64,000 bases of DNA from Scytonema sp045865695 (GTDB lineage: Bacteria; Cyanobacteriota; Cyanobacteriia; Cyanobacteriales; Nostocaceae): contig NZ_BAACAP010000243.1 in the NCBI RefSeq assembly GCF_045865695.1, forward strand, positions 1-64,000. The letters are read 5' to 3'. The notes beneath the pieces were generated by a model. That model saw nothing but the letters and a program-made list of their open reading frames with translations, had not been told where the DNA came from and searched no databases. The translations under genes and the position numbers were made by a program. Numbering within the stretch: the first letter of the stretch is position 1; each line of letters starts with the position of its first letter. Below are positions 1-11,735 of the stretch, piece after piece.

Positions 1-24
1 AGCCAGGATCAAACTCTCCGTTTT
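1..24 (-). rRNA. 16S ribosomal RNA, 5' end only (cut by window edge)
   Basis: The reverse complement of the first bases reads GGAGAGTTTGATCCTGGCT, the universal start of bacterial 16S rRNA. Aligning to the E. coli 5' end places mature base 1 near position 24. The gene continues off the left edge, so only about 24 bases are seen. A promoter lies about 190 bases upstream on the same strand, which suggests the start of a complete rrn operon. Confidence 0.95.
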
Positions 25-210
25 GAAAAGTCTTGTAAAAACTTACATCGTATGTCTTTACTTCTTGGCTACTTTATCTATATTTTTGTTTTGGGTTGGC
101 ACCCGCCACTTAATTTCTTGACGAGGATTTGAATTGCTTGGCTTTCAAACTATTGCTTTATCTTGGTTCGGTTGTGGAAGCGTTGTTCTCGCTCGCTTCT
201 CACTTTATCT
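25..210 (-). other. rrn operon leader (pre-16S 5' region)
   Basis: This stretch lies between the probable rrn promoter and the mature 16S 5' end and should be transcribed as the pre-rRNA leader, which normally carries processing stems and antitermination boxes. No individual boxA could be assigned with confidence. No open reading frame of note is present. Confidence 0.6.
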
Positions 211-239
211 AGATTAACAACCCGCTTTGGGTTTGTCAA
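211..239 (-). promoter_or_regulatory. Probable SigA promoter of the rRNA operon
   Basis: On the minus strand a perfect -35 box TTGACA (234-239) is followed by exactly 17 bases and TAATCT (211-216), a good -10 box. The spacer holds a short inverted repeat, AACCC...GGGTT. The distance to 16S fits a typical leader. The assignment rests on consensus match and position. Confidence 0.7.
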
Positions 240-790
240 CCTTTTTCTCAAACTTTTTTTCCAAATCCCAGATAAACTCGCTCAAACCCTTACCCATCAA
301 AAATTCCAAAGCTTAGTTCTTTTATAGGAATCTGTCTGCGCTCGGAGGACGCAATGCCCCCGCGCCTCTACAAAGGTAAATATTTTTCAGAAATCGCTTT
401 ACATTTATATGCGATGATCCTGGTACGGCGTGCTTGTACAATCTTGTTTTTAGCACCCCCTCAGTATAACTGAACTATCTAGAGGGTATAGAAAAAAGTG
501 TACTCAATTTTAGTACATTACTGACTGACCAAGGCAGGAGAGCGAACAAATTAGTGAGTTTTTGGCATTCCATGTAGTTGTCTATCTCTATAGACCCATA
601 GATAGAGGCTACTTCTTAATGCTGGATGGAAACTGGATACAAGTTTAAAACATATGGAAAAAATTTAGAACTCATACACCAGAGTTGCTCTAGTAGAAAA
701 TAGTGCAACTTCAAACTGCTAATTGATATTTGTGTCAGCTTACTTTCAGTTTAATACGATCGCAACTTCAGAAATTAGGAGGAAGGTTTC
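240..790. other. Intergenic region between divergent rrn and hydrolase genes
   Basis: No coding sequence was recognised. The region should contain further rrn upstream elements on the minus strand and the promoter of the downstream hydrolase gene on the plus strand. The only clear plus-strand signal is the ribosome binding site AGGAGGAAGG at about 777-786. Confidence 0.4.
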
Positions 791-1480
791 GTGCAACCTA
801 TCTACGATGAATCATTTGAGATGATTGTTGAAAAGGCTGAAGAAAGACCCCAAGAGGAGGAATACCACCCTGTAAGACTAATAACAAGCAGGGGTTCTAT
901 TCATTGCCGCTACTATTTAGTAGAGAACGCGAAGAAAGCAGCGATTTTGGTAGGAGGTGTAGGTGGTGATTGGGATACACCTGCTCGAGGGCTGTATCCA
1001 TTATTAGGAGAAGTTCTACGGAAAGACGGAATAGCTTCTCTACGAGTACAATACCGCAATTCAACAGATTTAGTAGAATCTACTTTAGATGTTTTAGCAG
1101 GTCTAACCTATTTACAAGACAAAGGTATTGAAGAATTTGCTTTAATCGGTCACTCTTTTGGAGGTGCAGTGGTTATCCAAGCAGCTGCTCAATCAGCAGA
1201 TGTTCGCACTGTTGTCGCGCTCGCCACCCAATCATACGGTACAGATCCAGCCAGCGAACTAGCAACGAGATGTTCCCTTTTACTGTTACACGGTACATCC
1301 GATCCAGTCTTGCCATCTTCGTGTTCGCAATACGTCTATCAAGTTGCACGCGAACCAAAACGTATTGTTTTGTACCCAAATGCGGGGCATGGTCTTGATG
1401 AAGTTGCTGATGAAGTATACCTCGTAGTACGGGATTGGATCGTTCAACAACTTAATCGTACCACCGCTAGTGTGTCGTAA
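791..1480 (+). CDS. Alpha/beta hydrolase (dienelactone hydrolase-like)
   Basis: A 229-residue alpha/beta-hydrolase. The nucleophile elbow GHSFGG places the catalytic serine at 122. HGTSDP gives a candidate acid at D171, and NAGHGL the histidine at H200, so the triad is complete and in the usual order. An early glycine-rich stretch (GGVGGDWDTP, about 55-64) fits the oxyanion-hole region. The GTG start is chosen because a strong Shine-Dalgarno lies just before it. Substrate unknown; such proteins cleave esters, thioesters or lactones. No signal peptide is seen, so it is probably cytosolic. It is a single gene followed by its own terminator. Confidence 0.85.
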   Translation: MQPIYDESFEMIVEKAEERPQEEEYHPVRLITSRGSIHCRYYLVENAKKAAILVGGVGGDWDTPARGLYPLLGEVLRKDGIASLRVQYRNSTDLVESTLDVLAGLTYLQDKGIEEFALIGHSFGGAVVIQAAAQSADVRTVVALATQSYGTDPASELATRCSLLLLHGTSDPVLPSSCSQYVYQVAREPKRIVLYPNAGHGLDEVADEVYLVVRDWIVQQLNRTTASVS

Positions 1481-1499
1481 TGATTTTATAGGGAAAAGG

Positions 1500-1527
1500 A
1501 AGCTTTGCATAACTGCAAGCTTTTTTT
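1500..1527 (+). terminator. Rho-independent terminator after the hydrolase gene
   Basis: AAGCTTTGCA, a 4-base loop TAAC and TGCAAGCTT form a hairpin with one bulged T, followed by seven T. It sits 20 bases after the stop codon and separates the gene from the antiporter downstream. Confidence 0.7.
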
Positions 1528-1584
1528 ATCTAATCGATTGGCAGTAAGATTTTATAGTTGCCTGCCGATCGCTAAGCACTGAAT

Positions 1585-2661
1585 ATGAAACAGAAAAATC
1601 TAATTCTGCTATCAATGCTAGTTTTTGTGCCAATTTCAATAGCAGCACAAGAGCTACACTTAAACCCCTTAATTATTTTTGCGACTTCTGGTTTAGCAAT
1701 TATTCCTTTAGCAGCATTAATAGCGAACTCTACAGAAGCGATCGCATCTGTAATCGGTCCGGCGTTAGGAGGTTTACTCAATGCGACCTTTGGCAATGCG
1801 ACTGAGATGATTATCTCAATAGTTGCTCTTCGCTCTGGCTTAGTTGATGTAGTCAAAGCTAGCTTAACTGGGGCAATAATTGCCAACTTGCTCCTAGCAC
1901 TGGGACTAGCGATCCTGTTTGGTGGCTTACGCTTTAACGAACAAACATTTCAACCTGCTGTTGCTCGTATTAACTCTTCTTCTCTAACACTAGCAGTCAT
2001 TGTTGTGCTTACACCTGCTGCCATTCAATTTACGTCAGATGGTTTGCCACCTTCTACTCTAAATAATTTTTCCTATGCAGCCTCCTTATTACTACTGACA
2101 TTTTACTGCTTGATGCTCTTGTTTTCAATGAAAACTCACAAGTATCTGTATCTTGTAGATGAAGAAAATGAAGAACCTTTAGAATCATCAAGCGAACACA
2201 AAGTCAATATAGGATTACAAATAGTAATACTTCTAACTTGCACTGTAGTTCTTGTTTTTGTTTCTGATATTTTGGTTGAAAGTCTAGAAAAAGCTATTTC
2301 CACTCTAGGATTGACCAGTCTCTTTACAGGTGTCATTCTTATTCCCTTGTTTGGTGGCTTTGTAGAATATATTACCTGTATCTCCTTTGCTATTAAAAAC
2401 AAAATGGAATTAGCTGTTGCTGTAGCAATAGGGTCAAGTCTACAGATAGCTTTGTTTGTAGCTCCCGTACTAGTGCTAGTGGGTTGGGTACTGGGTCAAC
2501 CCATGAATCTCAGCTTTAATCCTTTTGAACTTGTAGCAGTTGCGATGGCTGTAGTTATTACCAATTCCATTAGTAATGATGGACGTACCAACTGGCTAGA
2601 GGGAGTTTTGTTACTCATCGCCTACGCTGTATTAGGAACGGCATTTTACTTTCATCCTTAA
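1585..2661 (+). CDS. cax: Calcium/proton antiporter (CaCA superfamily, CAX type)
   Basis: A 358-residue, very hydrophobic protein with about 11 membrane segments. The first alpha repeat has GNATE at 70-74 followed by an Asn-containing hydrophobic helix. The second repeat carries GGFVEYIT near residue 257 followed by AIGSSLQIALF. This paired acidic-motif layout is diagnostic of CAX Ca2+/H+ exchangers, which export or sequester Ca2+ using the proton gradient. Length is normal for bacterial CAX. An acidic loop (DEENEEPLESSSEH, about 193-206) separates the two halves, as usual. It stands alone between a terminator and the glycogen/trehalose cluster. Confidence 0.9.
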   Translation: MKQKNLILLSMLVFVPISIAAQELHLNPLIIFATSGLAIIPLAALIANSTEAIASVIGPALGGLLNATFGNATEMIISIVALRSGLVDVVKASLTGAIIANLLLALGLAILFGGLRFNEQTFQPAVARINSSSLTLAVIVVLTPAAIQFTSDGLPPSTLNNFSYAASLLLLTFYCLMLLFSMKTHKYLYLVDEENEEPLESSSEHKVNIGLQIVILLTCTVVLVFVSDILVESLEKAISTLGLTSLFTGVILIPLFGGFVEYITCISFAIKNKMELAVAVAIGSSLQIALFVAPVLVLVGWVLGQPMNLSFNPFELVAVAMAVVITNSISNDGRTNWLEGVLLLIAYAVLGTAFYFHP

Positions 2662-2930
2662 CCTGTCTCGAGAACAAATAAAGTATAGGAGAATACTTAT
2701 TTGTAATTAGCAGAGTTAGTTATTAGGAATTAGAAAAGAGTTGGCTTTTTACTCCTTAAGATAAATGAGTCTGCTATGAAAGTACCAGAGCCCAGTTAAG
2801 CTAGTTCTATCTACTTAGATATAAACATCCTCCTATGGATAGGCTCACAAAGAACCATTTGTAGCAAATAATTAACAGAAGTTACTCTGCACCATCTTCA
2901 TAAACATAAGTTTATATCTGCGATTTATCT

Positions 2931-5057
<2,127 letters not shown>

Positions 5058-5067
5058 GAGTGGGGTT

Positions 5068-6915
5068 ATGAAAATTGGCGCACAGTACTTAGGTAACGGT
5101 CATTGTGAATTTAGCGTTTGGGCATCGAATGCAGAAACGGTGGTAGTAAAAATTGTCTCGCCTCAAGAACGCATACTTCCGATGCAGCAAAAGGAAGGAG
5201 GCTACTGGCAGTTGACTGCTACAGATATTGACCCAGGCACGCAATACTTCTATCAATTAAATAACGGTGAAAGCAGACCCGATCCTGCATCAAATTACCA
5301 ACCTTTGGGCGTACACACTGCTTCAGAGGTTATTGACCATAATTTTGACTGGAATGACAGCAACTGGTCGGGCATTTCTTTAGAAAATTTGATTATTTAC
5401 GAGTTGCACGTTGGAACCTTTACCCAAGAAGGAACCTTTGAGGCAATTATTCCCCGACTTAAAGATTTAAAAGAGTTAGGGGTTAACGCAATTGAAATCA
5501 TGCCCATTGCACAATTCCCTGGTGACAAACCGACAGATAACGGTAGTGCGTATCGAAACTGGGGCTATGATGGCGTTTATCCATTTGCGGTACAAAACTC
5601 TTATGGGAGACCGGAAGCGTTGAAGCGGTTAGTAGACGCTTGCCATCAACAGGGAGTAGCAGTGGTGCTAGATGTGGTTTACAACCACTTTGGTCCGGAA
5701 GGGAATTACATGAGCCACTTCGGTTCCTACTTTACACACGCTTACCGCACCCCATGGGGCGATGCCATGAATTTTGATGATGCTCACAGCCCTGATGTGC
5801 GTAGCTACTTTATCCAAAATGCTCTGTACTGGCTGCGGGATTATCACATTGATATACTCCGCTTAGACGCCATTCATGCTATCTACGATTTAGGGGCTAA
5901 ACACTTTTTAGAAGAACTGGCAGAAAATGTTACTGCTCTTTCAAAACAACAGAACCGAAAACTTTATTTGATTGCAGAAAGCGATTTAAACGATCCTAGA
6001 GTCGTTCGTCCTGTAGAAAACGGCGGATATGGCTTGGATGCTCAATGGAGTGATGACTTCCACCACGCCTTACACGCTTTGCTGACAGGAGAACAAACAG
6101 GATATTACGAAGACTTTGGTAAGTGCGAACACTTGGCAAAAGCTTATCGAGATACCTTTGTGTATGACTGGAAGTACTCGCCCCATCGGAGACGCTTTCA
6201 TGGTAACTCGGTACGCGATCGCTCTCCCAATCAATTTGTCGTTTGCACTCAAAATCACGACCAAGTTGGAAACAGAATGCTAGGCGAGAGGCTTTCCCAT
6301 CTTGTCTCATTTGAAGCTTTAAAATTAGCAGCAGGTGCTCTCATACTCTCTCCAAACATACCCATGTTATTTATGGGTGAAGAGTATGGAGAAGAAGCTC
6401 CCTTTCTCTACTTTGTTAGCCACTCCGATCCAGATTTAATTAAAGCCGTTCGACAAGGACGAAAACAAGAATTTGCCGCCTTTCATGCTGAAGGTGAACC
6501 ACCCGATCCAGAAGCATCCGAAACATTTCTAAAGTGCAAGTTGAATTGGGAAAAACGCAAAGAGGGAAAACATCAAGCTTTGTGGTCATTGTATCAATAC
6601 CTCATTCAATTGCGAAATACAATTCCTGCTTTAGTAGAGCGAGAACGTCAAAATATGGAAGTAGACTTTCTAGAAGATAAGAAAGTCATTTGGTGGCGGA
6701 GATGGAGCCAAAACAATCAAATCCTTTGCTTGATGAACTTTAATCAAAGTGATATTCATCTTGGTTCTGCCATGCTAGGAGATGGTTGGAAAAAGATTGT
6801 AGATTCTGCCGATGAAAAATGGCAAGGTTCTGGCTCTCAACTACCAGAAGAACTAAGTAACGGCAAAGAATTAATTTTACGTCCTCAAAGTTTTGCAGTT
6901 TATCAACTCTCCTAA
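5068..6915 (+). CDS. treZ: Malto-oligosyltrehalose trehalohydrolase
   Basis: A 615-residue GH13 enzyme that releases trehalose from maltooligosyl-trehalose. It has an N-terminal beta-sandwich (about 1-105). The barrel motifs are DVVYNHFGPEGNY, ILRLDAIHAI (nucleophile Asp), IAESDLND (catalytic Glu) and CTQNHDQVGNR, the last being typical of TreZ rather than branching enzyme. AGGAG overlapping the glgX stop serves as ribosome binding site. It works with TreY, encoded downstream, in the cytosol. Confidence 0.93.
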   Translation: MKIGAQYLGNGHCEFSVWASNAETVVVKIVSPQERILPMQQKEGGYWQLTATDIDPGTQYFYQLNNGESRPDPASNYQPLGVHTASEVIDHNFDWNDSNWSGISLENLIIYELHVGTFTQEGTFEAIIPRLKDLKELGVNAIEIMPIAQFPGDKPTDNGSAYRNWGYDGVYPFAVQNSYGRPEALKRLVDACHQQGVAVVLDVVYNHFGPEGNYMSHFGSYFTHAYRTPWGDAMNFDDAHSPDVRSYFIQNALYWLRDYHIDILRLDAIHAIYDLGAKHFLEELAENVTALSKQQNRKLYLIAESDLNDPRVVRPVENGGYGLDAQWSDDFHHALHALLTGEQTGYYEDFGKCEHLAKAYRDTFVYDWKYSPHRRRFHGNSVRDRSPNQFVVCTQNHDQVGNRMLGERLSHLVSFEALKLAAGALILSPNIPMLFMGEEYGEEAPFLYFVSHSDPDLIKAVRQGRKQEFAAFHAEGEPPDPEASETFLKCKLNWEKRKEGKHQALWSLYQYLIQLRNTIPALVERERQNMEVDFLEDKKVIWWRRWSQNNQILCLMNFNQSDIHLGSAMLGDGWKKIVDSADEKWQGSGSQLPEELSNGKELILRPQSFAVYQLS

Positions 6916-6941
6916 CTTTTACACCTCTCTTGTTACCCTTG

Positions 6942-7061
6942 TTCCCAGGCTGAGCCTGGGAATACATTATAAGAGGCTCTGCCTCTTTTCATAGCTTAAT
7001 AGAATAACCATAATATGAGGCAGAGCCTCATCATACACATTCCCAGGCTAAGCCTGGGAAT
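6942..7061. repeat. Cluster of four short palindromes between treZ and treY
   Basis: Two copies of a palindrome of the type TTCCCAGGCT-AGCCTGGGAA (6942-6962 and 7039-7061) flank two related palindromes, AGAGGCTCTGCCTCT (6972-6986) and ATGAGGCAGAGCCTCAT (7015-7031). The outer pair would also let the spacer fold into a larger structure. Such palindromes are dispersed repeats in filamentous cyanobacteria. Here they could attenuate or stabilise the mRNA between treZ and treY. Confidence 0.75.
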
Positions 7062-7091
7062 GAGAAAGACACCAACCACTAACCACTAAAC

Positions 7092-9881
7092 ATGAGAATT
7101 CCAACAGTCACTTATCGAATTCAATTTAATTCTGCCTTTGGTTTTGACTCAGCAAAAGCAATTACCAAATACATAGCCGATTTGGGAATTTCCGATCTTT
7201 ATGCTTCTCCCATTTTCAAAGCAAGAGCGGGAAGTACTCACGGATACGATGTTGTCGATCCCACTCAAATAAATCCAGAATTAGGCACAGAAGAAGCTTT
7301 TGAAGCTCTAGTTAAAGAATTACAACAATATAACATAGGTTGGTTACAAGATATTGTCCCCAACCACATGGCTTATGACACCCAAAACCAGTATTTGATG
7401 AATATTCTGGAAAACGGTCCTGATTCAACCTATGTTGATTACTTTGATATTTCTTGGAATTCTCCTTTTGCAAGTAGCAACGAACCTATCTTAGCTCCAT
7501 TACTAGGTAATTTTTTTGCAACTAGTTTAGAAAATGGCGAAATTCAGTTGAAATATGAGGAGACTGGATTAAATGTTAACTATTATGGTTTAAAATTACC
7601 TCTGAAACTTGAATCTTATGCCAGATTTTTGAATCAAAATATAGGCAAACTAAGCAAAAATTTAGGAAGAAATCATCCAATTTTTGTGAGATTACTTGGG
7701 ATCCTCTATATAGTAAAAAACATTCCTTCAGAGGTGACAGCACAGCAAAGACGAGACCAAGCAGCTTTTGTGAAAGGGCTTCTTTGGGAACTTTACACAG
7801 ATAATCAAGAAGTTAAAACATTTATTGACGAAAATCTTCAACTTTTTAATGGCGAACCAGGAAAGCCAGAAAGTTTTAATCTTTTAGAAAGTTTATTATC
7901 CGAACAGTTCTTCCGCCTCACTTACTGGAAAGTAGGCGCTGAAGAGATGAATTACAGAAGATTTTTTACGGTTAATGAACTGATCTCAATGAAAGTTGAA
8001 GATTTCAAAGTCTTTAAAAATACTCACGCTCTAATTGGCAAGCTGGTTGATGAAGGTAAGTTTACTGGTTTGCGAATAGACCACATTGATGGGTTGTACG
8101 ATCCAAAGCAATATTTAGATCGGTTGAGAGAAAAGACAGGTGATACATACATTACCGTTGAAAAAATCTTACAACAAGGAGAAGATTTACCAAGCAACTG
8201 GTCAGTTCAAGGTACTTCTGGCTATGATTACTTAAATTATATCAATGGCATTTTTTGTCAGAGTGAAAACGAAGAGAAATTTACTCAAATTTACTCTAAC
8301 TTTACAGGCATTAAAACTGATTACGAGCAAATTATCCCAAATAAAAAGCACTTAATCATAGATAGAAATTTAGCTGGTGATATTGATAACCTGGCTTTTC
8401 TCTTAAAAACGATCGCTGGCAACTATCGCTATGGTAGTGACTTTACAATCAACGGTTTAAAACGAGCACTTGCAGAAGTTTTATCTCGCTTTCCTGTTTA
8501 TCGAACTTATACTAATCAAGAAGGAATTTCTGACATCGATCGCTCCTATATCCAAGAAGTGGTTGAAGCTGCCAAACCACATACACCATTCTTGCACAAT
8601 GAATTAAACTTTATTCAGAAATTACTGTTGTTAGAATACGATGATTTTCTCACCCAAGTAGAGAAAGACCAATGGCTGTACTTTGTTATGAGAGTGCAAC
8701 AATATACAGGGCCATTGATGGCAAAAGGTGTTGAGGATACGGCTCTATACGTCTACAATCGCTTCTTATCCCTCAATGAAGTTGGTGGTGAACCTGGTAA
8801 ATTTGGCATTACTCTTTCAGAATTTAATGAATTTAATCAGCACCGACAAACTCGTTGGCCTCTTGCAATGAGTACTACCTCAACCCACGATACTAAAAGG
8901 GGCGAAGACGTTAGAGCAAGACTCAATGTTCTCTCAGAAATTCCGGAGGAATGGCAAAAGCAAGTCTATACTTGGAGCGACATCAATCGTTCGCATAAAA
9001 AAACTATCAAGCGTTTTGCTATGCCAGATAGGAACGATGAATACCTTTTCTACCAAACACTCGTAGGGGCTTTCCCATTTTTAGACCATGAATATGGAGA
9101 CTTTGTTGAGCGTGTAAAGGATTATGTACTCAAAGCCATTAGAGAAGCAAAAGTTTATACGGCATGGTTGCGACAAAATAGCACTTATGAAGATGCATTT
9201 GTCGATTTTGTCAAGTCTGTTTTAGAAAAATCGGATAATAATCTTTTCTTAAAAGAATTTATTCCTTTTCAACAGAGAGTGGCTTTCTATGGCATTTTCA
9301 ACTCACTCTCTCAAGTCTTGTTGAAAATCGCCTCTCCTGGAATTCCAGACTTCTATCAAGGAACTGAACTCTGGGACTTCAGCCTTGTCGATCCCGATAA
9401 CCGTCGTCCAGTTGACTTTGAAACTCGACAATCTTATCTCAAAACCATTCAAGAACAAACTAAGACAGATATTCTGAAATTGATAGAACAACTACTATCA
9501 ACAAAAGAAGACGCTAGAATCAAGCTGTTCGCGATCGTTCAAGCTTTAAAAGCAAGAACAGAGAATATAAAAGTTTTCAATGAAGGAAATTATTCTCCTC
9601 TAGAAGCAAGTGGTCAGTTCAAGGAGCATATAGTTGCTTTTGCAAGAAGTCATGGTAATAAAACAATTATCGCCATTGCTCCTCGCTTCTTCACTAGCTT
9701 AATTCAACCGGGAGAGTACCCACTCGGACAACAAGTTTGGCAAGATACTTCTCTAAAATTACCTTCAGGAATGCCATCAGCATGGAAAGATGCTATTACA
9801 GGTCAAACAGTTCAAGCCAGTGATACAGTGTCGATTGGCGAAACGCTAAAATATTTCCCCATAGCATTACTCGTGAGTTAA
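7092..9881 (+). CDS. treY: Malto-oligosyltrehalose synthase
   Basis: A 929-residue GH13 isomerase that converts the reducing-end alpha-1,4 bond of maltodextrins into the alpha,alpha-1,1 bond of trehalose. The start TYRIQFNSAFGF with YASPIFKARAGSTHGYDVVD is characteristic of TreY. Further motifs are DIVPNHM, GLRIDHIDGLYDP (nucleophile Asp), TVEKIL (acid Glu), TSTHDTKRGEDVRARL and ASPGIPDFYQGTE near the C-terminus. Length is at the upper end for the family. No good Shine-Dalgarno precedes the ATG. With glgX and treZ it completes glycogen-to-trehalose conversion, an osmotic and desiccation protectant route in cyanobacteria. Confidence 0.95.
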   Translation: MRIPTVTYRIQFNSAFGFDSAKAITKYIADLGISDLYASPIFKARAGSTHGYDVVDPTQINPELGTEEAFEALVKELQQYNIGWLQDIVPNHMAYDTQNQYLMNILENGPDSTYVDYFDISWNSPFASSNEPILAPLLGNFFATSLENGEIQLKYEETGLNVNYYGLKLPLKLESYARFLNQNIGKLSKNLGRNHPIFVRLLGILYIVKNIPSEVTAQQRRDQAAFVKGLLWELYTDNQEVKTFIDENLQLFNGEPGKPESFNLLESLLSEQFFRLTYWKVGAEEMNYRRFFTVNELISMKVEDFKVFKNTHALIGKLVDEGKFTGLRIDHIDGLYDPKQYLDRLREKTGDTYITVEKILQQGEDLPSNWSVQGTSGYDYLNYINGIFCQSENEEKFTQIYSNFTGIKTDYEQIIPNKKHLIIDRNLAGDIDNLAFLLKTIAGNYRYGSDFTINGLKRALAEVLSRFPVYRTYTNQEGISDIDRSYIQEVVEAAKPHTPFLHNELNFIQKLLLLEYDDFLTQVEKDQWLYFVMRVQQYTGPLMAKGVEDTALYVYNRFLSLNEVGGEPGKFGITLSEFNEFNQHRQTRWPLAMSTTSTHDTKRGEDVRARLNVLSEIPEEWQKQVYTWSDINRSHKKTIKRFAMPDRNDEYLFYQTLVGAFPFLDHEYGDFVERVKDYVLKAIREAKVYTAWLRQNSTYEDAFVDFVKSVLEKSDNNLFLKEFIPFQQRVAFYGIFNSLSQVLLKIASPGIPDFYQGTELWDFSLVDPDNRRPVDFETRQSYLKTIQEQTKTDILKLIEQLLSTKEDARIKLFAIVQALKARTENIKVFNEGNYSPLEASGQFKEHIVAFARSHGNKTIIAIAPRFFTSLIQPGEYPLGQQVWQDTSLKLPSGMPSAWKDAITGQTVQASDTVSIGETLKYFPIALLVS

Positions 9882-9939
9882 AGCTAAAACCTTTTTGCGG
9901 TAGTGTACACACAAGTAGATTTACCCCCCTTAGTCCCTC

Positions 9940-10114
9940 CTTGTAAAGGGGAGAAACAAGAAAGCAAGTTCCCGCTTGTAAAGGGGAGAAACAAGAAAGC
10001 AAGTTCCCGCTTGTAAAGGGGGGAAACAAGAAAGCAAGTTCCCGCTTGTAAAGGGGGGAAACAAGAAAGCAAGTTCCCGCTTGTAAAGGGGGGAAACAAG
10101 AAAGCAAGTTCCCT
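9940..10114. repeat. Five tandem copies of a 35-bp unit
   Basis: Five head-to-tail copies begin at 9940, 9975, 10010, 10045 and 10080. Each runs CTTGTAAAGGGG(A/G)GAAAC, then AAGAAAGCAAGTTCCCG. They differ only by A or G at one position in the first two versus the last three, plus the final base. Because 35 is not a multiple of three, the reading frames through it are not a protein repeat. It looks like slippage expansion of a common G-rich dispersed repeat; related AAAGGGGGGAAAC sequence recurs near 59.66 kb. Confidence 0.9.
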
Positions 10115-10177
10115 CCCCAATACATCGGGGAGGGCTAGGGTGGGGTAAAACTGAAACCAGAATTTCGCTCTGTTAGT

Positions 10178-10285
10178 TATAGCGGTTTTCGGTTGGGTAC
10201 AATACATAAATAAAGTTATGGAACCGCAGATGAACGCGGATGCACGCAGATAAACTTGTACTTTATTCAAGCGAAAACTGCTATA
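10178..10285. mobile_element. MITE-like element, copy 1 (108 bp, imperfect terminal inverted repeats)
   Basis: The element begins TATAGCGGTTTTCG and ends CGAAAACTGCTATA, which are inverted repeats of 14 bases with one mismatch. The inside reads GGAACCGCAGATGAACGC and CACGCAGATAAA, a motif widespread between cyanobacterial genes. A second copy of nearly the same length lies at 13803-13909 and a short derivative at 57141-57191. No coding capacity. Mobility is inferred only from the inverted ends and copy number. Confidence 0.6.
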
Positions 10286-10382
10286 TTTTAGACTTTGGTA
10301 TACTGTAGCTTTTTAAATAAGGATCATCTATCGCTAAAAATTGGAGAAACAGCGCTATCTAACTTTTTATTTTTATAAATAA

Positions 10383-10637
10383 TTAAAAAGAATATAAGGT
10401 AACCAATGATATTAAACAAATCATCAAAAAGAAGAGTAAGCCATAGGGAGATATAACATCTGGAGAGTAACTGCTAACTTTTTTTAAATCTGATTCAATC
10501 CAGTTTAACATCGGCAACCACGGTCCTCTAATGATATATGTTACGATGTAAACAACTATAAAACCGCGATCGCAAAAAAATCTGACTGATTCGGAGCCAA
10601 TTAACCCAGCCGATCCCGTTAAACAATATTCATGACT
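10383..10637 (-). pseudogene. Decayed fragment starting like an NAD-dependent epimerase
   Basis: An open stretch of 84 codons lies between in-frame stops and lacks a usable start at its beginning. Near its N-terminus it reads LTGSAGLIGSESVRFFCDRGF, which matches the dinucleotide-binding fold of CDP-paratose 2-epimerase-like SDR proteins (pattern TGSAGLIGSE). The similarity then stops. The C-terminal half is a hydrophobic segment (YGLLFFLMICLISLVTLYSF) unlike that family. I read it as a relic, perhaps two fragments joined by deletion. An internal ATG (MLNWIESD) could start a 42-residue membrane peptide, but nothing supports this. Confidence 0.45.
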
Positions 10638-11060
10638 CTATGCTTATTCAATAAAGAGTAATTTCAGTAATTGCTTTTGGCAGATGTTATTAGAGTACAG
10701 TCCTATCCTCTGCTTATGTAAAAAATATTTAACAAAACAGATAACAATGTTCAAAGTCAGTGGATAGTATTTAGTAGATTAACAGAGTATCAAGCTTAAA
10801 TATTGCCATTGATACACTATTGAAAGAAGAAAAAACTCAAGCTAACTATGTGATTTCCTTTAAAAAGGGTGTTATATTTAAAACAAATAATCTCTAATAA
10901 AAGATAACACTGTATATAAAATTTAAAATTGTTTCGTGATTTACAAAAACTTCAAATTTTTCTCCTCCTATTAAATTAGGGTCTTTCAAAGAAAAAAATG
11001 TAAGAGGATGTTTTAAAAGTGATAACTGAGGTATCTAATATTCCCGATTCCCCTAAATCT

Positions 11061-11155
11061 CCCTTAAAAAGGGGGACTTTTAGAACATTTTCCTCCCTTT
11101 TGAAGGGGGACTTTTAGAATATTTTCCCCCCTTTTGAAGGGGGGCTAGGGGGGCT
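11061..11155. repeat. Three tandem hairpin units with 34-bp period
   Basis: Units begin at 11061, 11095 and 11129. Each carries CCCTT(A/T)... followed by AAGGGGG, forming a small hairpin, then ACTTTTAGAA(C/T)ATTTTC. This C/G-run hairpin family recurs at 54.38 kb and 59.8 kb. No gene is involved. Confidence 0.75.
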
Positions 11156-11484
11156 CTTGATACAATGGTAGACTTTACAAACATCCTCTAAGATGAGGTT
11201 AACTGCAAAGACATGAAGATAGCAAAGTTCAAGAGAGTAGCTCATCAAATCACAAAAAATCCCGAAAGGATTTCTCCACAAAGGCATTGGGGGCTGTAGT
11301 AAAAAGCGTGAAGAACCCCTCCGAGACCAGCTTAACACCCTTTAAGATCTAACTGCTTTCAGTTAAGATGCACTTCTCTCTTTCGATAGAAGCAATTGTT
11401 ACATATATATGTGTTATAGAATACAAGACGAAGCCATTGAACTAATTCACCCAAGCTTGGCGATCGCATTGTTCATAAACCCCG

Positions 11485-11649
11485 CTAGGGTAGTAAATTC
11501 TGCACGTTTAAGCGATCGCTCAATCGGACACGAACCCCATCGCTCGCACTCCAGTCACCGTCAATTGGTGTAATGGTGATAAAACCAGAGACAAATTGTT
11601 CTCTTAAAATATGTTTGAAGTAAAAAGTATTCAGCAATGGTAGATCCTC
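11485..11649 (-). pseudogene. Possible degraded coding remnant, unknown family
   Basis: Fifty-four codons are open between two stops and read like protein, for example QFVSGFITITPIDGDWSASD and VRVRLSDRLNVQN. There is no start codon in a sensible place. Just past the stop, a neighbouring frame continues with TLAGFMNNAIAKLG before stopping, as if a frameshift had occurred. I do not recognise the family. Confidence 0.3.
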
Positions 11650-11735
11650 TCAAGATGAAGTTTCAGAGTTAGCAACTACAGATTCATCACTTCACCTTAC
11701 AATTGCTTTATTAAACGGTTTTTAAGGACTTGTTA

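Noticed and set aside
9796..10270. Minus-strand open frames with repeated FPPFTSGNLLSC-type sequence after treY
   Set aside because: They are translations of the 35-bp tandem DNA repeat, which is not in a three-base register, and they overlap the end of treY.
11114..11338. 74-residue minus-strand frame ending SPPSPPSKGGKIF
   Set aside because: The end is the translated hairpin repeat, there is no ribosome binding site and no family is recognised.
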